64,000 nt of DNA, taken from NCBI RefSeq assembly GCF_001306145.1, contig NZ_LGKO01000006.1, forward strand, positions 1-64,000. The letters are read 5' to 3'. Origin of the DNA: Thermanaerothrix daxensis (lineage in GTDB: Bacteria; Chloroflexota; Anaerolineae; Anaerolineales; Anaerolineaceae). Positions 1 to 7,681 of the stretch are shown piece by piece. Made by a program: the position numbers and the translations under genes. The number at the start of each line of letters is the position of its first letter. Positions within the stretch are counted from its first letter, which is position 1. The notes beneath the pieces were generated by a model. That model searched no databases, had not been told where the DNA came from, and was given only the letters and a program-made list of their open reading frames with translations.

Positions 1-2109
1 GCCCCCACCGCCACGGTCACCGCCCCCGCCTTCCCGCCCTCCCCCGGCCTGCTGCCGGGCCCGGCCGCCCCCGCAGGTCGGGGCGGCTTGCTGGCCGCCG
101 CCTTCCTCCCCGGCGGGCGCGGCCTGGTGCTGGGCTGGGCGCACGGCCTGGCCTGGCTGGAGATCCACCCCACCGACCGCGGGCTGGAACTGCGCGAGCG
201 CGGCTACCGCGCCCTGCCCGCCCCTTTGCTGGGGCTGGCCGTTTCCCCCACGGGGGAGCAGGCGGCCGCCGTGCTGGCCGATGGTCAGGTGGCCGTGCTC
301 ACCCTGGCGAGCGGTGAGGTGCGCCACTACGCCGTTACCGCGCCCGCGGCCTACGCCTGCGGGCTGGCCTGGTCGCCCCGCGGCGATACGCTGGCGGTGC
401 AGTGCATCGGCCCGGCGCGCGGCGACCCGCTCCACCTGCTGGAAGTGCCCGGCGGCCGGCTTTCCACCCTCCCCAACTCACGCCTGCCCGCCACCACCCT
501 CCCTCACCCGCTGTGGGCGCCCGATGGGCGGGCCGTGCTCCTGGCCGCCCTTGCGCCACCCTGCCCGCGCTTCCTCGACCTGACCACGGGGGAGCCCCGC
601 CTGACCCTGCAGACCGATTCCACCTGCCTGCCCCCCTACGCCCTCGCCTGGTCGCCCGGCGGGCGGGCGCTGGCCGTGGGCGATGCCCACGGCGTGACCC
701 TGCTGGATGGGCGCAGTGGGGCCGTTTTGGGGCATTTCGAGGGCGCGGTGGCCGGCTTTTCGGCCCCTCCCTTCCCCCTGCCCGCCCAGCGCCTGGTTTA
801 CAACGCCCGCGGCACCCGCCTGGCGGCGCTGGGATCGCTGGGGCTCGGCGCCGGTGCCCCTTCCCCGGAACCCCCCGCCACCCGCGTGTGGGAGGTGAGC
901 ACCCGCCGTCTGCTGGCCAGCCTGCCGGTGGGGCCCCATGAGCCGCTGGCGCTGGCCTTCGACCCCGCCGATGACGGCGTCCTCTGGCTGTTTTACGCCG
1001 ATGGGCGCTTCACGCGCTGGCCGTATGCCCGGCGCAATGCCGCCGAGGAGGTGCTCTACCGCTGGCCGGTGACGTGGCCGCAGGCCCCGCTGGTGATCGC
1101 GGCAGATGGGCGGCGGGCGGCGGCCGACCTGATCTACGGCGGAGCCGCCATCTGGACCCTTTCTGCCGGGGAAGAAGCCCCCGTCCTGCGCTTTGAGGCG
1201 CCCCTCAGCCACCCCGTGCTCAACCCCCCGGGCACTCAGGCCCTGCTGGCCCACCCGCCCAGCGGCACCAGCCTGCTCTACGCCCTCGAAGAGGGGCGGG
1301 CGCTCCTGAGCCTGCCCGGGGCCGCGCGCGGGCCTCTGGGGGCTGCCTTCTCCCCGGATGGTCAGCGCCTGGCCTACGGGGATGGAGCACGCCTGCGCGT
1401 GGTGCGCCTGCCCGAAGGCCGCGAAGAAGCCGTCCTGACGGGCTTCCCCGCCGATCAGGTCATCACTCGCGTGGTGTGGAGCCCCGATGGGCGCGCCCTG
1501 GCCGCCGCCAGCGGCCTGGAGGGGCAAGAGGCCCTGGGGATCCTGCGCGTCTGGCGCCGGAGCGCCGGGGAGACCTGGCAGGCGGTGGGCGAAAGCCACT
1601 CCGTGCGCACGGGCTACACCGACCCCATCCTGATCGCCTTCAGCCCGGATGGGCGCCGGGTCGCCCTGGAGTACCTGCCCGTCTTTGAGGCCAGCGCCAT
1701 GCGCGTCCGGGTGCTGGACCTTGCCGCCGCCACGCCGCCCCGGCTTCTGGAAGAACACGCCCTGGTGGGCTGGCTGGATGCCCGGCACCTGCTGACCTAC
1801 CCGGCGCAGGGTGACCTCCGCCTGACCCTGTGGGATGTGGTCAGCGGCCTGGCCGTGGTAGGCCGGGCAGCCGCCCTGGGCGGCGAGGCGTACCTGCCCG
1901 CTCGCGCCGCGCTGGCCCGCCCCAGCGCCGATCGCCCCAACCCGGGCCGCGCCGTGGACGTGATCGCACTGGGCAGCGGCGAGCGCCTGGCTCGCCTGGA
2001 AGTGGGCGCCGACGTGCTGTGGGTCGGCTGGACCCCCAACGGCGAGCGCCTGCTGGCCCTGACCGCCACGGGCGCGCTCATCACCTGGCCGTTGACCTGG
2101 GAAGAATGA
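1..2109 (+). CDS. beta-propeller (WD40-like) repeat protein, 5'-truncated by window edge
   Basis: The reading frame is open from the first base, so the TTG at 88 is probably not the true start and the N-terminus lies outside the window. The visible 700 or so residues consist of repeated blade-like units of the form (A/V/G)-(F/W)-(S/T)-P-(D/G/R/N)-G-x-x-(L/V)-A, for example near 370, 650, 1350, 1480, 1640 and 2030. Such repeats are characteristic of WD40 or TolB-like propellers, which usually serve as protein-binding scaffolds. No catalytic motif or membrane segment is visible in the part present. The last unit ends in a run rich in Trp just before the TGA stop. The missing N-terminus could hold a kinase, protease or signal peptide. 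The propeller assignment is good; the role is unknown. Confidence 0.75.
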   Translation, partial: APTATVTAPAFPPSPGLLPGPAAPAGRGGLLAAAFLPGGRGLVLGWAHGLAWLEIHPTDRGLELRERGYRALPAPLLGLAVSPTGEQAAAVLADGQVAVLTLASGEVRHYAVTAPAAYACGLAWSPRGDTLAVQCIGPARGDPLHLLEVPGGRLSTLPNSRLPATTLPHPLWAPDGRAVLLAALAPPCPRFLDLTTGEPRLTLQTDSTCLPPYALAWSPGGRALAVGDAHGVTLLDGRSGAVLGHFEGAVAGFSAPPFPLPAQRLVYNARGTRLAALGSLGLGAGAPSPEPPATRVWEVSTRRLLASLPVGPHEPLALAFDPADDGVLWLFYADGRFTRWPYARRNAAEEVLYRWPVTWPQAPLVIAADGRRAAADLIYGGAAIWTLSAGEEAPVLRFEAPLSHPVLNPPGTQALLAHPPSGTSLLYALEEGRALLSLPGAARGPLGAAFSPDGQRLAYGDGARLRVVRLPEGREEAVLTGFPADQVITRVVWSPDGRALAAASGLEGQEALGILRVWRRSAGETWQAVGESHSVRTGYTDPILIAFSPDGRRVALEYLPVFEASAMRVRVLDLAAATPPRLLEEHALVGWLDARHLLTYPAQGDLRLTLWDVVSGLAVVGRAAALGGEAYLPARAALARPSADRPNPGRAVDVIALGSGERLARLEVGADVLWVGWTPNGERLLALTATGALITWPLTWEE

Positions 2110-2228
2110 AAAGCAGGGGCGCCGCCGGGAGAGGCTCCCGCCCCGGCGAGGCTCTCCGCACCCCATTTTCAAGCCCACCCATCAAAATTGTTAAGCCCCC
2201 CTTTCAGCCCTCCGCGGCGGTTTTCGTT

Positions 2229-2234
2229 TATAAT
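2229..2234 (+). promoter_or_regulatory. -10 box of the CAP-domain gene
   Basis: A perfect TATAAT lies 11 bases before the ATG at 2246. No matching -35 element is visible at normal spacing. Transcription would begin around 2241, leaving a leader of about five bases with no room for a ribosome binding site. Confidence 0.5.
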
Positions 2235-2245
2235 CCGGCCCAGGT

Positions 2246-2899
2246 ATGTGGATTCACAGCCCAGTGCATCGCCTTCTGCGCGGGAAAAAGCACCTCCTGC
2301 TCACCGGGTATCTGCTGATCGGGCTGGGGCTGGGATGGCTGGGCCGACCGGCGCCGGCCCACGGCCAGACGTCAACCCACACCCTTTACCTGCCCCTGGT
2401 CATGCGCAGTGAGAGCACTGCCTGCCAGCCGCTCACCCCGCAAGAGCAGGCCGTTCTGGATAAAATGCGCAGTGACCCCAACCAGGGGCGACAGGCCTTC
2501 AACTGCGATCCCATCTTGCAGCGCGTTGCCCGTGAACGCGCCCAGGATATGGGCCTGCGCAATTACTGCAGTCACATCAACCCCGATGGCTACGGCCCCA
2601 ACTACCTGGTTCGGCAGGCCGGCTACCCCCTGCCGACCTGGTACGGGCAGGAAGCGGGTGCCAACAACATCGAGTCCATTGCCTGTTATGCCTCGTCCAC
2701 GCTCTCCGATTGGCAAAGCGTTTCGGTCACCATCTGGCAGAATTGGATGGCCTCCGAGGAACACAGGGTTCATCTCCTGGGGCTAAACAACTTCTACGCC
2801 GAGCAAACCGATTACGGCATCGGCTATGCCAACCTGCCCGGCGAGGGATGGGCTTACCGCTCCTACTGGGTTGTCATCACCGCCCGGCGTGGGCCGTGA
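2246..2899 (+). CDS. secreted CAP/SCP-domain protein
   Basis: This 217-residue protein has a basic N-terminus and a hydrophobic segment at about residues 19-34 that ends in a plausible cleavage site (PAHGQ), so it is probably exported. Directly after this it carries the short motif LYLPLVMR. From about residue 62 it matches the CAP (SCP/PR-1) fold: helix VLDKMRSDPNQGR, a Cys-rich central part (SHINPDG), and the family signature HRVHLLG followed by an aromatic C-terminal strand (YWVVITA). CAP proteins are extracellular and their biochemical role in bacteria is largely unknown; some bind lipids or act as toxins or proteases. The gene stands alone between a propeller gene and a convergent PTS operon. 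Confidence 0.8.
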   Translation: MWIHSPVHRLLRGKKHLLLTGYLLIGLGLGWLGRPAPAHGQTSTHTLYLPLVMRSESTACQPLTPQEQAVLDKMRSDPNQGRQAFNCDPILQRVARERAQDMGLRNYCSHINPDGYGPNYLVRQAGYPLPTWYGQEAGANNIESIACYASSTLSDWQSVSVTIWQNWMASEEHRVHLLGLNNFYAEQTDYGIGYANLPGEGWAYRSYWVVITARRGP

Positions 2900-2921
2900 G
2901 CAGGCCCCGGCGCGCCCCCCT

Positions 2922-2972
2922 CCAAGCCAGCATGCCGGCAGCCACCCGCGGTGGCACTGCCGGCACGCTTGG
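2922..2972. terminator. long inverted repeat between convergent genes
   Basis: An outer CCAAGC/GCTTGG pair and an inner stem GCCGGCA-GCCACC against GGTGGC-(AC)-TGCCGGC with a CGC loop form one long hairpin. It lies exactly between the stop of the CAP gene and the stop of fruA, so it can serve both strands. There is no U tract, so termination is inferred. Confidence 0.6.
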
Positions 2973-3004
2973 AGAGGTCACTCCACCCAAAGAACCCGTG
3001 CGTC

Positions 3005-4435
3005 TTACTCGCTCAACGGTTTCTTCACCAGGTACAGCATGGCCGTGGTGACCAGCGTCCCGACCAGGATGGCCACCACATAAAGCCCCAGGTTCTCCAC
3101 GGCATTGGGAATGGGCAGTACGAAGATGCCGCCATGCGGTACGCGTAACCCACACCCGAAGATCATCGAGAGCGCCGCTGCAACCGCCGAACCGACCATG
3201 ATCGAGGGGATGACCCGTAAAGGATCGCGCGCTGCAAAGGGAATGGCCCCCTCGGTGATGAACGAGATGCCCAGTACTGCCGCGGCTTTGCCCGCCTCGC
3301 GCTCATCGGAGGTGAAGCGATTCTTGAACAACCAGGTAGCCAGCGCCAACCCCAACGGAGGCGTCATCCCGGCCGCCATCACCGCCGCCATCGGCTGGTA
3401 GACCTGGGCAGAGATCAAACCTACTGAGAAGGTATAGGCGGCTTTGTTCACCGGCCCGCCCATGTCGAAAGCCATCATTGCTCCCAAAATCAGCCCCAGC
3501 ACAGCCTTACTACCGCTCTGCAGGCTGTTGAGCCAGGCCGTCAGCGCATCCAGTGCTGCTTTGACCGGCGTGCCAACGACGTAAAACATCAAGATACCGA
3601 CCACCAACGAACCCAGCAACGGTAGGATGAGCACCGGCTTAAGCCCCTGTAGATTGCGCGGCAGTTTGAGCGCCTGGTTCAACCACAGGGTGAAGTAACC
3701 CGCGATGAAACCCGCTACAATGCCGCCCAGAAAGCCCGAGCCGGTCAACCCGGCCACCACGCCCCCGATCATGCCCGGCGCCAGCCCCGGGCGGTCGGCA
3801 ATGGAAAAGGCGATGAAGCCTGCCAGGATCGGCACCATCAGGCCAAAACCCCCCTGGGCTCCGACGGCAAAGAGATTGGCCCAAAAGGTTGTCCATGGGG
3901 TGGGGGTGATAGGATTGCCCTGCAAGTCCTTGGCCGAATCGAACGCGTAAATACCACGGGCGGCAAAGGCAATTGCAATGAGCAAACCTCCCGCTACCAC
4001 AAAGGGGATCATGTACGAAACCCCGGTCATCAGATGTTTGTACACCCCGGTGCGCTCGGCGGCGCGCTTGGCCTTGGCCGCTTCCACCTCGGCCACATAG
4101 GCTTCGGTCTTATCCGGCGCTGCCACCACCACAGCCTCGCGCAGGGCGCGCTGGACCAGGGTTTTGCCATCATTGATTGCGGCATTGGTTGAGGTCTGGT
4201 AAACGCGTTTCCCAACGAAGCGCGCCAGATCCACCTTGGTATCCGCCGCAATGATGACTACGTCGGCCAGGCGAATGTCCTCCGGGCTGAGCGGGTTTTC
4301 TGCCCCGACCGAGCCCTGAGTCTCCACCTTGACCGTGTGACCGAGTTCGCGCGCCCCCTGCTCAATGGCTTCGGCAGCCATAAAGGTGTGCGCAATCCCG
4401 GTTGGACATGACGTGACTGCTACAATCCTTGCCAT
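3005..4435 (-). CDS. fruA: fructose-specific PTS transporter, EIIB-EIIC
   Basis: This 476-residue protein carries fructose across the membrane and phosphorylates it to fructose 1-phosphate. Residues 1-100 are an EIIB domain of the fructose family, with the phosphorylated cysteine at residue 10 in the motif SCPTGIAHT. From about residue 130 the protein is a polytopic EIIC domain with many glycine-rich transmembrane segments and the conserved segment [12 protein letters not shown]. There is no fused EIIA domain; that function lies in the EIIA-HPr protein encoded at the start of the same operon. The gene is 32 bases downstream of fruK. No enzyme I gene is in the window, so the general PTS phosphate donor must be encoded elsewhere. 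Confidence 0.95.
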   Translation of the reverse strand: MARIVAVTSCPTGIAHTFMAAEAIEQGARELGHTVKVETQGSVGAENPLSPEDIRLADVVIIAADTKVDLARFVGKRVYQTSTNAAINDGKTLVQRALREAVVVAAPDKTEAYVAEVEAAKAKRAAERTGVYKHLMTGVSYMIPFVVAGGLLIAIAFAARGIYAFDSAKDLQGNPITPTPWTTFWANLFAVGAQGGFGLMVPILAGFIAFSIADRPGLAPGMIGGVVAGLTGSGFLGGIVAGFIAGYFTLWLNQALKLPRNLQGLKPVLILPLLGSLVVGILMFYVVGTPVKAALDALTAWLNSLQSGSKAVLGLILGAMMAFDMGGPVNKAAYTFSVGLISAQVYQPMAAVMAAGMTPPLGLALATWLFKNRFTSDEREAGKAAAVLGISFITEGAIPFAARDPLRVIPSIMVGSAVAAALSMIFGCGLRVPHGGIFVLPIPNAVENLGLYVVAILVGTLVTTAMLYLVKKPLSE

Positions 4436-4467
4436 CCTCCTGCTCCTTTCTAAAAAATCTGATGGGA

Positions 4468-5424
4468 TTAGGTAAGACCTGCGTCCGAATCGAGGGCCCT
4501 CACGGACACGCGGTTCACAAAAGAATCCAGGACGGCGCGCTCCGGCAGGTTAGCGCCCACGGTCGAAAGCGCCCCCAGAGCGAAGGCGGTCGCCAGGCGA
4601 GCGCACGCTTCCAGCGGCAGGCCCTGCAGGCAGGCCGCCAGCACCCCGGCCACCATGGCATCCCCTGCCCCCACCGTGCTGGTGATCGGGATGGCCGGGG
4701 GTTCGACCAGGTAGGTATGCGCCGCATCCACAAAGAGCGCGCCGTGCTTGCCCATGGAGACGATGACCATCTCCACGCCATGGTCGAGCAGTTCGCGCGC
4801 TTTGCTTTCAATCGCCTCCAGGGTGGGCAAAGACGCCCCGTTCAACTGCTGCAATTCCTCCAAGTTGGGCTTGAGAATGTGCGGCCCGGCCAACACCCCC
4901 TCGCGCAGCGCCTCCTGGCTGGTATCCAGGATCACCCGCTTGCCGCACGCCTTCAACTGGCGGATCAATTCCGCATATGTGGTGGGGGGCAGGCCGGGCG
5001 GTAAATTGCCCGAGAGCACGAACCAGTCGCAATCCAGCGCCAGATCTTCCAGGGTGCCGCGCAACTGCTGAAACGCCTGCGGGGTGGGCTGCAGGCCAGG
5101 CATGTTGATCTCCGTCGTCTGCTGGGCCGGCTCATCCACGATCTTGATATTGGTGCGCGTGCGCCCGGGGATGTAAATAAAGCGGTTGAGAATGCCCTTG
5201 CGGGCAAACCACTGCTCAAAAATGGCAGCATTATCACTGCCCAAAAACCCCGTCACGGCCACGCGCAGGCCGTAATCCGCCAGGTAAGAAGCCACATTGA
5301 CCCCCTTACCGCCCGGATCGAGGTGCATGCTGCGCATGCGGTTGACCGCATTGATCTGAAAGTGATCCACGTAAAGGGTCTGATCAATGGCCGGGTTGAG
5401 TGTAACGGTCACGACATCCATCAT
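4468..5424 (-). CDS. fruK: 1-phosphofructokinase
   Basis: This 318-residue PfkB-family sugar kinase converts fructose 1-phosphate to fructose 1,6-bisphosphate. The N-terminal substrate region shows TLNPAIDQT and the [10 protein letters not shown] signature, and the C-terminal ATP and catalytic motif is [12 protein letters not shown], whose Asp is the catalytic base in the family. The start codon overlaps the stop of the EIIA-HPr gene by four bases (ATGA type), which implies translational coupling. Its place between the EIIA-HPr and EIIBC genes and the absence of other kinase substrates in the operon make the fructose assignment firm over tagatose or ribokinase alternatives. Confidence 0.93.
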   Translation of the reverse strand: MMDVVTVTLNPAIDQTLYVDHFQINAVNRMRSMHLDPGGKGVNVASYLADYGLRVAVTGFLGSDNAAIFEQWFARKGILNRFIYIPGRTRTNIKIVDEPAQQTTEINMPGLQPTPQAFQQLRGTLEDLALDCDWFVLSGNLPPGLPPTTYAELIRQLKACGKRVILDTSQEALREGVLAGPHILKPNLEELQQLNGASLPTLEAIESKARELLDHGVEMVIVSMGKHGALFVDAAHTYLVEPPAIPITSTVGAGDAMVAGVLAACLQGLPLEACARLATAFALGALSTVGANLPERAVLDSFVNRVSVRALDSDAGLT

Positions 5425-6161
5425 CCCTGCACCTCATCCTCCAGGCCGGCCTGGATGGCCTCTCGCAGGGTGTTCAAAGCCGCCGCAGCATCCGGCCCCT
5501 CTGCCGAGAGGTGCAGGGTGGTGCCGCAATCGGCTCCCAACTGCAAGAGCGAGAGCAGGCTTTTGCCATCCGCCACCCGTTCACCCAGGCGCACCCGAAT
5601 GGTGGCTTGAAACTGCTTGGCCAGGCGCACAAAAACGGTGGCCGGGCGGGCATGCAGCCCGTGCTTGTTGCGCAGAACAACCTCCACCCCCTCTTTCAGG
5701 TCCGGCGCAGGCGGAGCGGCCGGTTCGGCAGGCGGCTCACCCGTCAGTGCCAGGATAATCTCCCTCACGTCCTGGCTGTGAATCAGGCGCTGCACCTGTG
5801 TCCCATCCTGGAGCAGGCGGGTCAGCCGCCGCAGGACTCCCAAGTGCTCGTCCGAGCGCGCCGCAATCCCGATGATCAAATGCGCCGTGGCATCCGGGTG
5901 CCAGGCCACACCCGCGGGCACCTGCAAGACGGCAATCCCCGTCTTGAGGATCAGATCCCGATCTTCGGGCAGGCCGTGCGGGATGGCCACGCCCTGGCCG
6001 AGATAAGTATCGGCCACTTCTTCGCGCTTGAGCATGCTCTCGGCATAAGCGGGCTGAATGTGGCCGGAAGCAACCAGCAACTGGGCCACCGCGCGGATAG
6101 CGGCTTCTTTATCTGCCGGCTGGGCCCCGAGCGCCACCTGGGCGGGGGTGATTTGCAACAT
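5421..6161 (-). CDS. fruB: PTS EIIA(Fru)-HPr fusion phosphocarrier
   Basis: This 246-residue cytoplasmic protein relays phosphate from enzyme I to the EIIBC transporter. Residues 1-140 form a fructose/mannitol-type EIIA domain with the phospho-accepting histidine at residue 62 (AIPHG). A Pro/Ala-rich linker at about 142-153 leads to an HPr domain at about 157-243 with the active histidine at residue 170 (HGLHARPA). This is the layout of the diphosphoryl transfer protein FruB, without the central pseudo-receiver domain found in the enterobacterial version. It is the first gene of the operon, begins 12 bases after a GAGG-type ribosome binding site, and is preceded by a strong promoter whose start site lies inside a palindromic operator. 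Confidence 0.93.
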   Translation of the reverse strand: MLQITPAQVALGAQPADKEAAIRAVAQLLVASGHIQPAYAESMLKREEVADTYLGQGVAIPHGLPEDRDLILKTGIAVLQVPAGVAWHPDATAHLIIGIAARSDEHLGVLRRLTRLLQDGTQVQRLIHSQDVREIILALTGEPPAEPAAPPAPDLKEGVEVVLRNKHGLHARPATVFVRLAKQFQATIRVRLGERVADGKSLLSLLQLGADCGTTLHLSAEGPDAAAALNTLREAIQAGLEDEVQG

Positions 6162-6196
6162 GTTAACCTCCTGAGGGGGGACGAACAGAGCAACTT

Positions 6197-6212
6197 CTGT
6201 AATCGTTTACAG
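6197..6212. promoter_or_regulatory. LacI-type operator O1 of the fru operon
   Basis: The 16-base site CTGTAATCGTTTACAG is a near-perfect palindrome with a central CG, typical of LacI-family operators. It overlaps the predicted transcription start of fruBKA (about 6211 on the minus strand), so a bound repressor would block initiation. The divergent LacI-family gene is the natural candidate to bind it. Confidence 0.75.
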
Positions 6213-6217
6213 ACATT

Positions 6218-6245
6218 ATTATAGATAATTCCGCAAATTTGTCAA
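6218..6245 (-). promoter_or_regulatory. sigma70-type promoter of fruBKA
   Basis: On the minus strand there is TTGACA (6245 to 6240), a 16-base spacer and TATAAT (6223 to 6218). Both hexamers match consensus exactly. The local sequence is AT-rich within a GC-rich genome. Confidence 0.85.
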
Positions 6246-6315
6246 TACCCCACCCAAAAATTGCCTTAAAACGGCTCCAAAACCCCGTAGAAGGGGCAAA
6301 ATTCGGGTCACAAAT

Positions 6316-6367
6316 TAGTAAACGATTTCACAATTCCCCGCCTGCCTCTGTAAATCCATGCTATAAT
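6316..6367 (+). promoter_or_regulatory. second operator and -10 box for the LacI-family gene
   Basis: A second site, GTAAACGATTTC, centred on the CG at 6323-6324, resembles the site at 6197-6212. A half site CTGTAAA follows at about 6348, and a TATAAT -10 box is at 6362-6367. The -35 region is weak. Two operators about 120 bases apart on either side of the divergent promoters would suit autoregulation or looping; this is inference. Confidence 0.55.
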
Positions 6368-6405
6368 GATCACAGCCTTCATCTCCCTTGGAGGACGGAC
6401 CGCCC

Positions 6406-7401
6406 ATGACCAGCATCAAAGATGTTGCCCGGGCCGCAGGTGTTTCCACCGCCACCGTCTCGCGCGTGCTTGCCAACAAGCCCTATGTCAGCCCCGAGGT
6501 GCGCCAGCGCGTGCTGGAGGCCGTGGAGCGCCTGGGCTACCGCCCCAACCTGGTGGCACGCGGCTTGCGCGCCCAGCAAACCAACACCATCGGTTTGCTG
6601 GTCTCCGATATCCGCAATCCCTACTTCACCGACGTCAGCCGCGCAGTTGAGGACCTGGCTTATGAGCATGGCTTCACCCTCTTTCTGGGCAACACCGACG
6701 AAAACCCCCAAAAGGAGACTCTCTACCTCCAGTCCATGCGCGATCACAATGTCGCCGGCCTGATCTTCTCGCCCACCCGCCAGGCCTCGGAGCATTTCAC
6801 CGCCCTCAACCTCACCCTCCCCACTGTTGTCATTGACCGCGCGGTCAGAGAGGGCGACGTGGACATGGTGCTGATTGATAATGTCGAGGCGGCGTACCGC
6901 CTGACCCAGCACCTCCTGGAACAGGGCTACACGCGCCTGGCCGGCCTGTTTGGCGAGATGAGCGTCACCGGCCGCGAGCGCCAGCGCGGTTTTGAAAAGG
7001 CCCTGCGCGAACACGGGCTTGCCCCCCTGCAAATGCGCTTTCTCCCTCCCTACATCCAGACCGGTTACGAGGCCACCCGCGCCCTGCTCCAATCTCAGCC
7101 CCGCCCGGATGCCATTCTGGCCACCAACAGCCTGCTGCTGGCCGGCGCCCTCAAAGCCATTCGCGAAGCCGGCCTGCCCCTCCCCGAGGCAATCGGCCTG
7201 GCCGGTTTTGACGAGACCACCTGGACGCCCCTGGTGGAGCCGCCGCTGACCGTGATCGCTCAGCCCACTTACGAGATTGGCCGCATGGCCATGCGGATGC
7301 TGCTGGAACGCCTGGAAAACCCCGCTCTCCCCTACCGCCAGGTGATCCTCAAAGGCCAGCTTATCCTGCGCCGCTCCACCCTGCGCCGCACCGAGGGATA
7401 A
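6406..7401 (+). CDS. LacI-family repressor, probable regulator of fruBKA
   Basis: This is a 331-residue LacI/GalR regulator. Residues 1-50 hold the helix-turn-helix (KDVARAAGVSTATVSRVL) and the hinge helix region with the GYRPN sequence. From about residue 60 the protein is a periplasmic-binding-protein-like effector domain (NTIGLLVSDIRNPYF, and a later GFDE motif). I choose the ATG at 6406 because GGAGG at 6390-6394 is well placed for it; an in-frame TTG at 6388 would place that ribosome binding site inside the gene. Its divergent position and the shared palindromes indicate that it controls the fructose operon, with fructose 1-phosphate or a similar sugar phosphate as the likely inducer. 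The effector is inferred. Confidence 0.88.
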   Translation: MTSIKDVARAAGVSTATVSRVLANKPYVSPEVRQRVLEAVERLGYRPNLVARGLRAQQTNTIGLLVSDIRNPYFTDVSRAVEDLAYEHGFTLFLGNTDENPQKETLYLQSMRDHNVAGLIFSPTRQASEHFTALNLTLPTVVIDRAVREGDVDMVLIDNVEAAYRLTQHLLEQGYTRLAGLFGEMSVTGRERQRGFEKALREHGLAPLQMRFLPPYIQTGYEATRALLQSQPRPDAILATNSLLLAGALKAIREAGLPLPEAIGLAGFDETTWTPLVEPPLTVIAQPTYEIGRMAMRMLLERLENPALPYRQVILKGQLILRRSTLRRTEG

Positions 7402-7681
7402 AAAGGCGCCAACCTGTGCGAGGCTCCTCGCCCAGACGTCCCTTACTGAGAATACCTGCGCACCGGGCCGGGCTCCTAGGGGTGTAACCCCGGCGCGCCC
7501 CGCCTGCGCCGGGAACCCCCCATAAATCGCCCCCGCGCCGGGCTTGCTATTTTCCACACAAGGCATAAACTGGTAATAACGGGTTAGGTTTCGGTTCTCA
7601 CCCCCCACCCGGTAGAATCGCTCCGGGCGGCATCTCACCCCGCGAAACCCATCCCCCCATTCTTCCGCTGTGAGGTGCGCC

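Noticed and set aside
478-2178. Long open frame on the minus strand opposite the propeller gene.
   Set aside because: GC-rich third positions in the real gene keep the antisense frame open; it has no ribosome binding site and a low-complexity Gly/Ala/Gln composition.
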